Assembly: GCA_964023205.1 (NCBI GenBank)
Contig: OZ026840.1
Coordinates: 28,834,064 to 28,898,063, forward strand
Length of the DNA: 64,000 bases
Reading direction: 5' to 3'
From: Lutraria lutraria
Taxonomy: Eukaryota; Mollusca; Bivalvia; Venerida; Mactridae
Program-made: the position numbers and the translations under genes
The notes under the pieces: model-generated
What the model saw: only the letters and a program-made list of their open reading frames with translations
Databases searched by the model: none
Told to the model about the DNA's origin: nothing
Part shown: piece after piece, positions 60,414 through 64,000 of the stretch
How the letters are laid out: every line of letters begins with the position of its first letter
Numbering within the stretch: the stretch's first letter is position 1

Positions 60414-60936
60414 CGACACCGTTTGTAAATCAAACGACGTGCTATTCTGACGAAGCCGCTTGTAAATAAAACGTAATGCTATTCTTACGACACCATTTAT
60501 AAATACGACTACGTGCTATTCTTATGACACCGTTGTAAATAAAAGGACGTTTTATTCTTACGACACCGTTTGTAAATAAAACGACGTGCTATTCTCTTGA
60601 CACCGCTTGTAAATAAAACGACGTGTTATTGTCACGACACCGAATGTAAACAAAACGACGTGTTATTCTTACGACACCGCTTCTAAATAAAACGACGTGT
60701 TATTCTCACGACACCGTTTGTAAATAAAACAACGTGTTATTCTTACAACACCGTTTGCAAATAAAACGACGTGTTATTTTTTCGACAACGCTTGTAAACA
60801 AAACGACGTGTTATTCTTACGACACCGCTTATAAATAAAACGACGTGCTGTTCTGATGACACCGTTTGTAAATAAAACGACGTGTTATTCTTACTACACC
60901 GCTTGTAAATACGACTACGTGTTATTATCACGACAC
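60414..60936. repeat. 37-bp satellite, ~14 copies
   Basis: Unit begins CGACACCGTTTGTAAATAAA and ends ACGACGTGTTATTCTTA; diverged copies with period 37. Spurious frames on the minus strand come from it. Confidence 0.92.
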
Positions 60937-61650
60937 ATATAACTTACTGACACAAATTATTCCCGCATACTGAATTATTGCTAAATATGTTAATTAATCT
61001 TTTTATTCAACATATTTCAAAGGTAAACATATTTACTGGTCAGTCATGGACAGTGCATTCCGCACAACATGATCTTAAAACATTTGATTTAAAGTCAAAC
61101 ACCCAAATAGTAAATGGCCAGTGTTTACTCATTTCAAAGGCTGACACGCATTTTTTTGCGCGGTGCTTTCCAATTGCTGCCTCCGCAGCAACATTTGTAC
61201 TTGTAGGTCCTAGATTTCTTATACATTAAGTCAACACACAGGATTTTACGCTCGGATTATTTCTGGAAGAGTTGTGGGACCTTAAAGGTCATTGTTGAAG
61301 TTAAAGTTTGTCCAGACTAATTCTCGTTTTCAACGTTGATGCTATTCATACGGTGATGCTTTATGTAGAATAAAACAATATTGCTAATATTTAAGGTCAA
61401 AGTCATGTAGCTTTCTATTACATTCAATAAATTTGCTTTCTAATACAGAAAAGTTTCGAGGAGAAAATTATAACTTTATGGTTTTGCTTCAGTTCACACT
61501 CTGTTTCAGTATTTGCTCTTTGGCAAAGGCATATTCAATTACATGTGTATGCCAAATTAATTTCAAAGCTACATTTCGGAGACATACACTTGTGTCAATT
61601 TACAATGAAAAACTCCCAACTAGTGTGCGAATTATGACCCAACTTCACAA

Positions 61651-61694
<44 letters not shown>

Positions 61695-62105
61695 CCTTGT
61701 GTGGACCTCTACAAATTATATATATATATATATAGCTGGTTCAAGTATGATGCATAAACAAGTCGCAGGAGCTATGTAACATGCTTAAAATGACATCTTC
61801 GAAAAATCTTCGTGGCAGGAACTACAAGACCAACTTGCATATATATTTAATACATAGCATCGCATAACGGTCCTATGCAAATAATAATTATAATATATTA
61901 TAAATCATGTCCTTGCGATTAAAATTGTCCTCGCACAGAAGATACCTTTTTCTTTTATAAGAAAACACTTCCTAATCTGTTTCGGAATTTCACTACTTCC
62001 GTTCGGCATCGATTCCCTTTTTGGGCAACGCTATCTTTTTGCTGCGAACAGCAGCAACTTCTATACTTGTCCCCTATCGGGTCACTGAATGTCAATGATA
62101 CTTTC
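60937..62105. other. Intergenic with (AT)n microsatellites
   Basis: (AT)n at about 61651-61690 and 61719-61734. No gene supported. Confidence 0.5.
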
Positions 62106-62468
62106 TTAAAGTCCCATAAGCTTTTTGCTATAAAAATATATGCAAAAAACGAACAATTGCTGAAATTATCCCAAGATAATAATTACCGACGAAACAAGCC
62201 ATTTTTCTTCTAAAAACACTCATTTCGCTCGAAATATATAGAGCGCGTGACGTCATTTAATGCCGTGTGCATAATATGACTGCGGGAAAACACAGCTGTT
62301 CTATAAATAGTTTTTTTTCAATGATATTGAAAAAAATACGATAGTGGTTTTGGAAACATTTTTTCTTGCTATAAAGTATGCACGGGAGGAAAACACACCG
62401 GATTCCTCTGTTATAGAACAAACAGAAACTATTAGGACCGATAAATTTATATGCTTATGGGACTTTGA
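62106..62468. mobile_element. TTAA-flanked MITE, copy 2
   Basis: Left TTAA 62106-62109; right flank changed to TTGA (62465-62468). Extended similarity to 58508-58860, including 'accgacgaaac', 'gagcgcgtgacgtca' and 'tatgcacgggaggaaaacaca'. Confidence 0.65.
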
Positions 62469-62787
62469 CAAGAAGCTGTCACAGTGTATCCCCCGCCACA
62501 GGTGCATTTTTTGTCGAAATAATACAGTCAGATTTTTATCAAAAAGAGGAAATGTAGTGAAAACCGTTTTGATAAAGTGTGGCAAAATGTGTATTGAAAT
62601 GTACTAGACAAACAATGGGCAATAATTTCTTAAAAAGATAATTCAATCGCAGCACTTGATGATGATCATTTGTGAAAGTTTGGTGAAAATTGCATTGGAA
62701 ATGTATGAGTAGTTGCACACAGAGTCATTTAAATGTGAAATTCAACAAAGGGCAATAACTCCCCCAAAATCATTCAATCGCTAAACC

Positions 62788-63968
62788 CTTAGATCTCGCA
62801 TAAATCTTTTCGCCGATGACACAAGTCTATATGTCATAGTCGAGCAACCTGATGTAGCTGCCAACATTCTTCAGTCAGATATCCAAACTACATGTGTATT
62901 TCAAACTGGGCTGAGAAGTGGCTCGTCACTTTTAATCCTTCAATATCGGAGTCTCTCCTTGTATCAAGAAAACGCAATCGCCTTCCCCATCCACCCTTGC
63001 AGTTGTTTCAGCAATGCATACGTGAGGTTGCAGAGCACAAACATCTTGGTGTCGTTCTGTCCAATGATTGTAATTGGCACTCTCATCTTAAGTATGTAAC
63101 AGACAGAGCATGGAAACGAGTTGGCATCATGCGAAAACTTAAGTTTTCCATCGACCGCAAATCCCTTGAAATTATATACACCGCCTTTATAAGACCTATT
63201 CTCGAATATTCTGATGTTGTTTGGAGCAATTGTACCAAATATGAACTTGACCAACTCGATAAAATCCAGAACGAATGTGCTCGCATAGCATCGGGTCAAC
63301 TAAACTTATTTCATTGGAGGAACTTTACAGAGAAATTAGTTGGGAAACACTTTCTGAAAGAAGATACAAACAAAGACTGTCTATATTTTACAAAATGCAT
63401 AGTAACCAGACACCCGAATACCTCTCTTCTCTAATACCTTGTTCTACTAATTCGAATTGTAACTTAAGAAACTGTAGTAACATACACCTAGTACCAGCTA
63501 GAACTATGCTTTATTTTAATTCCTTCCTACCTTCAGTTGTTCGTGACTGGAATCGTATTCCGTCTAGTATCCGCTGCTCACCGACACTTAGTACATGTAA
63601 AACATATCTCGATGTAAGTAAAAAAACGAACTCCAATGTATTATTATGTAGGATCTAGAAAGCTCCAAGTGCTGCATACACGCCTCCGCACAAAGTGCAG
63701 TGCTCTTAATTACCACTTGTTTCTGAAGAACACCTGTCCCTCACCGTTGTGTCGATGTGGACAAATTGAGTCAAATTATCATTACTTCTTTGAGTGTACA
63801 TGTAGCTGTTATGGCACATGGCGTAATAATATGCTTAATAACCTCCGAAATTATAACATTAGCCTGGACCTCCTATTATTTGGTGACCCAACGCTTTCAG
63901 ATCAGGAAAATAACACCATTTTCAGTCATGTCCAGAACTTCATATCTGACACTAAAAGATTTATCTGA
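62788..63968 (+). mobile_element. LINE reverse-transcriptase 3' fragment, frameshifted
   Basis: Begins inside the RT palm at FADDTSLY (62809-62832), then runs through thumb and C-terminal regions (EHKHLGVVLSNDCNWHSH, FIRPILEYSDVVW, RKLQVLHTRLRTKC). The reading frame changes at least three times (near 62890, 63300 and 63650), so it is a dead 5'-truncated copy of a CR1/Jockey-like element. The last part matches the fragment at 2120-2575. It runs to within about 30 bp of the window end. Confidence 0.85.
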
Positions 63969-64000
63969 GCTTAGTAATATCAACTCTTGTTAGTAACCTA

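Noticed and set aside
60743..60931. Repetitive minus-strand frame
   Set aside because: It arises from the 37-bp satellite.
60414..60936. CRISPR-like array
   Set aside because: Units are directly adjacent without unique spacers, and the DNA is eukaryotic.
62301..62607. Frames on both strands with Phe-rich or Cys-containing peptides
   Set aside because: They lie inside the TTAA MITE and its edge; the related copy at 58.5 kb does not keep them.

Overview
The window is eukaryotic genomic DNA: AT-rich, with large introns, GT-AG splice sites, SINE, LINE and MITE remnants, and minisatellites. The repeat families and the large cysteine-rich receptor gene suggest a marine invertebrate, most likely a mollusc such as a bivalve. 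That assignment is inference. The + strand reads as one long receptor gene that carries a nearly complete giant DNA transposon in an intron, followed by a small gene for a secreted protein and then repeat-rich intergenic DNA.

Host gene 1 (3843-47045, +) can be read as 26 exons in one consistent frame (3402 nt, 1133 aa). It has a signal peptide (exon 1), an N-terminal ectodomain (exons 2-3), 18 six-cysteine repeats with one exon each (exons 4-21, all phase 1-1), a Ser/Thr-rich acidic stalk (exons 21-22), a transmembrane helix (exon 23) and a tyrosine-rich cytoplasmic tail (exons 24-26). Its introns hold tRNA-derived SINEs, several MITE families and a 23-bp minisatellite.

A Polinton/Maverick element (15335-30887, 15553 bp) lies in intron 7. 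It has 400-bp terminal inverted repeats that look identical by eye, and a perfect 6-bp target duplication (GAGGTT, 15329-15334 and 30888-30893). It landed inside an older ~180-bp Tc1/mariner-like MITE. It encodes a protein-primed DNA polymerase B (one frameshift), packaging ATPase, chromodomain integrase, adenain-like protease, major capsid protein, penton-like minor capsid protein, basic core-like proteins and a membrane protein. Morphogenesis genes are packed like an operon, with ATGA stop-start overlaps.

The ends of this Polinton are the most unusual part. Two different coiled-coil genes run outward into the two repeats and share one C-terminal cysteine tail encoded by the repeat itself. 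Their mRNAs would end in stem-loops that match the replication-dependent histone mRNA 3' end (6-bp stem, TTTC loop, ACCA flank). A third small gene has a similar hairpin. That gene encodes a 75-aa protein with a predicted N-myristoylation start (MGNC) and two LYPDL motifs, the ALIX-type late-domain motif of retroviral budding. Next to it is a protein with two retroviral-type CCHC zinc knuckles. Together they resemble the separate parts of a retroviral Gag.

Host gene 2 (52448-54664, +) has three exons with phase-0 introns and encodes a ~190-aa secreted, probably helical, eight-cysteine protein of unknown family. The right flank (55-64 kb) holds a TIR element with a 58-bp tandem array, a pair of TTAA-flanked MITEs, a 37-bp satellite, AT microsatellites and a decayed LINE 3' end. 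A second copy of that LINE family lies at 2120-2575.
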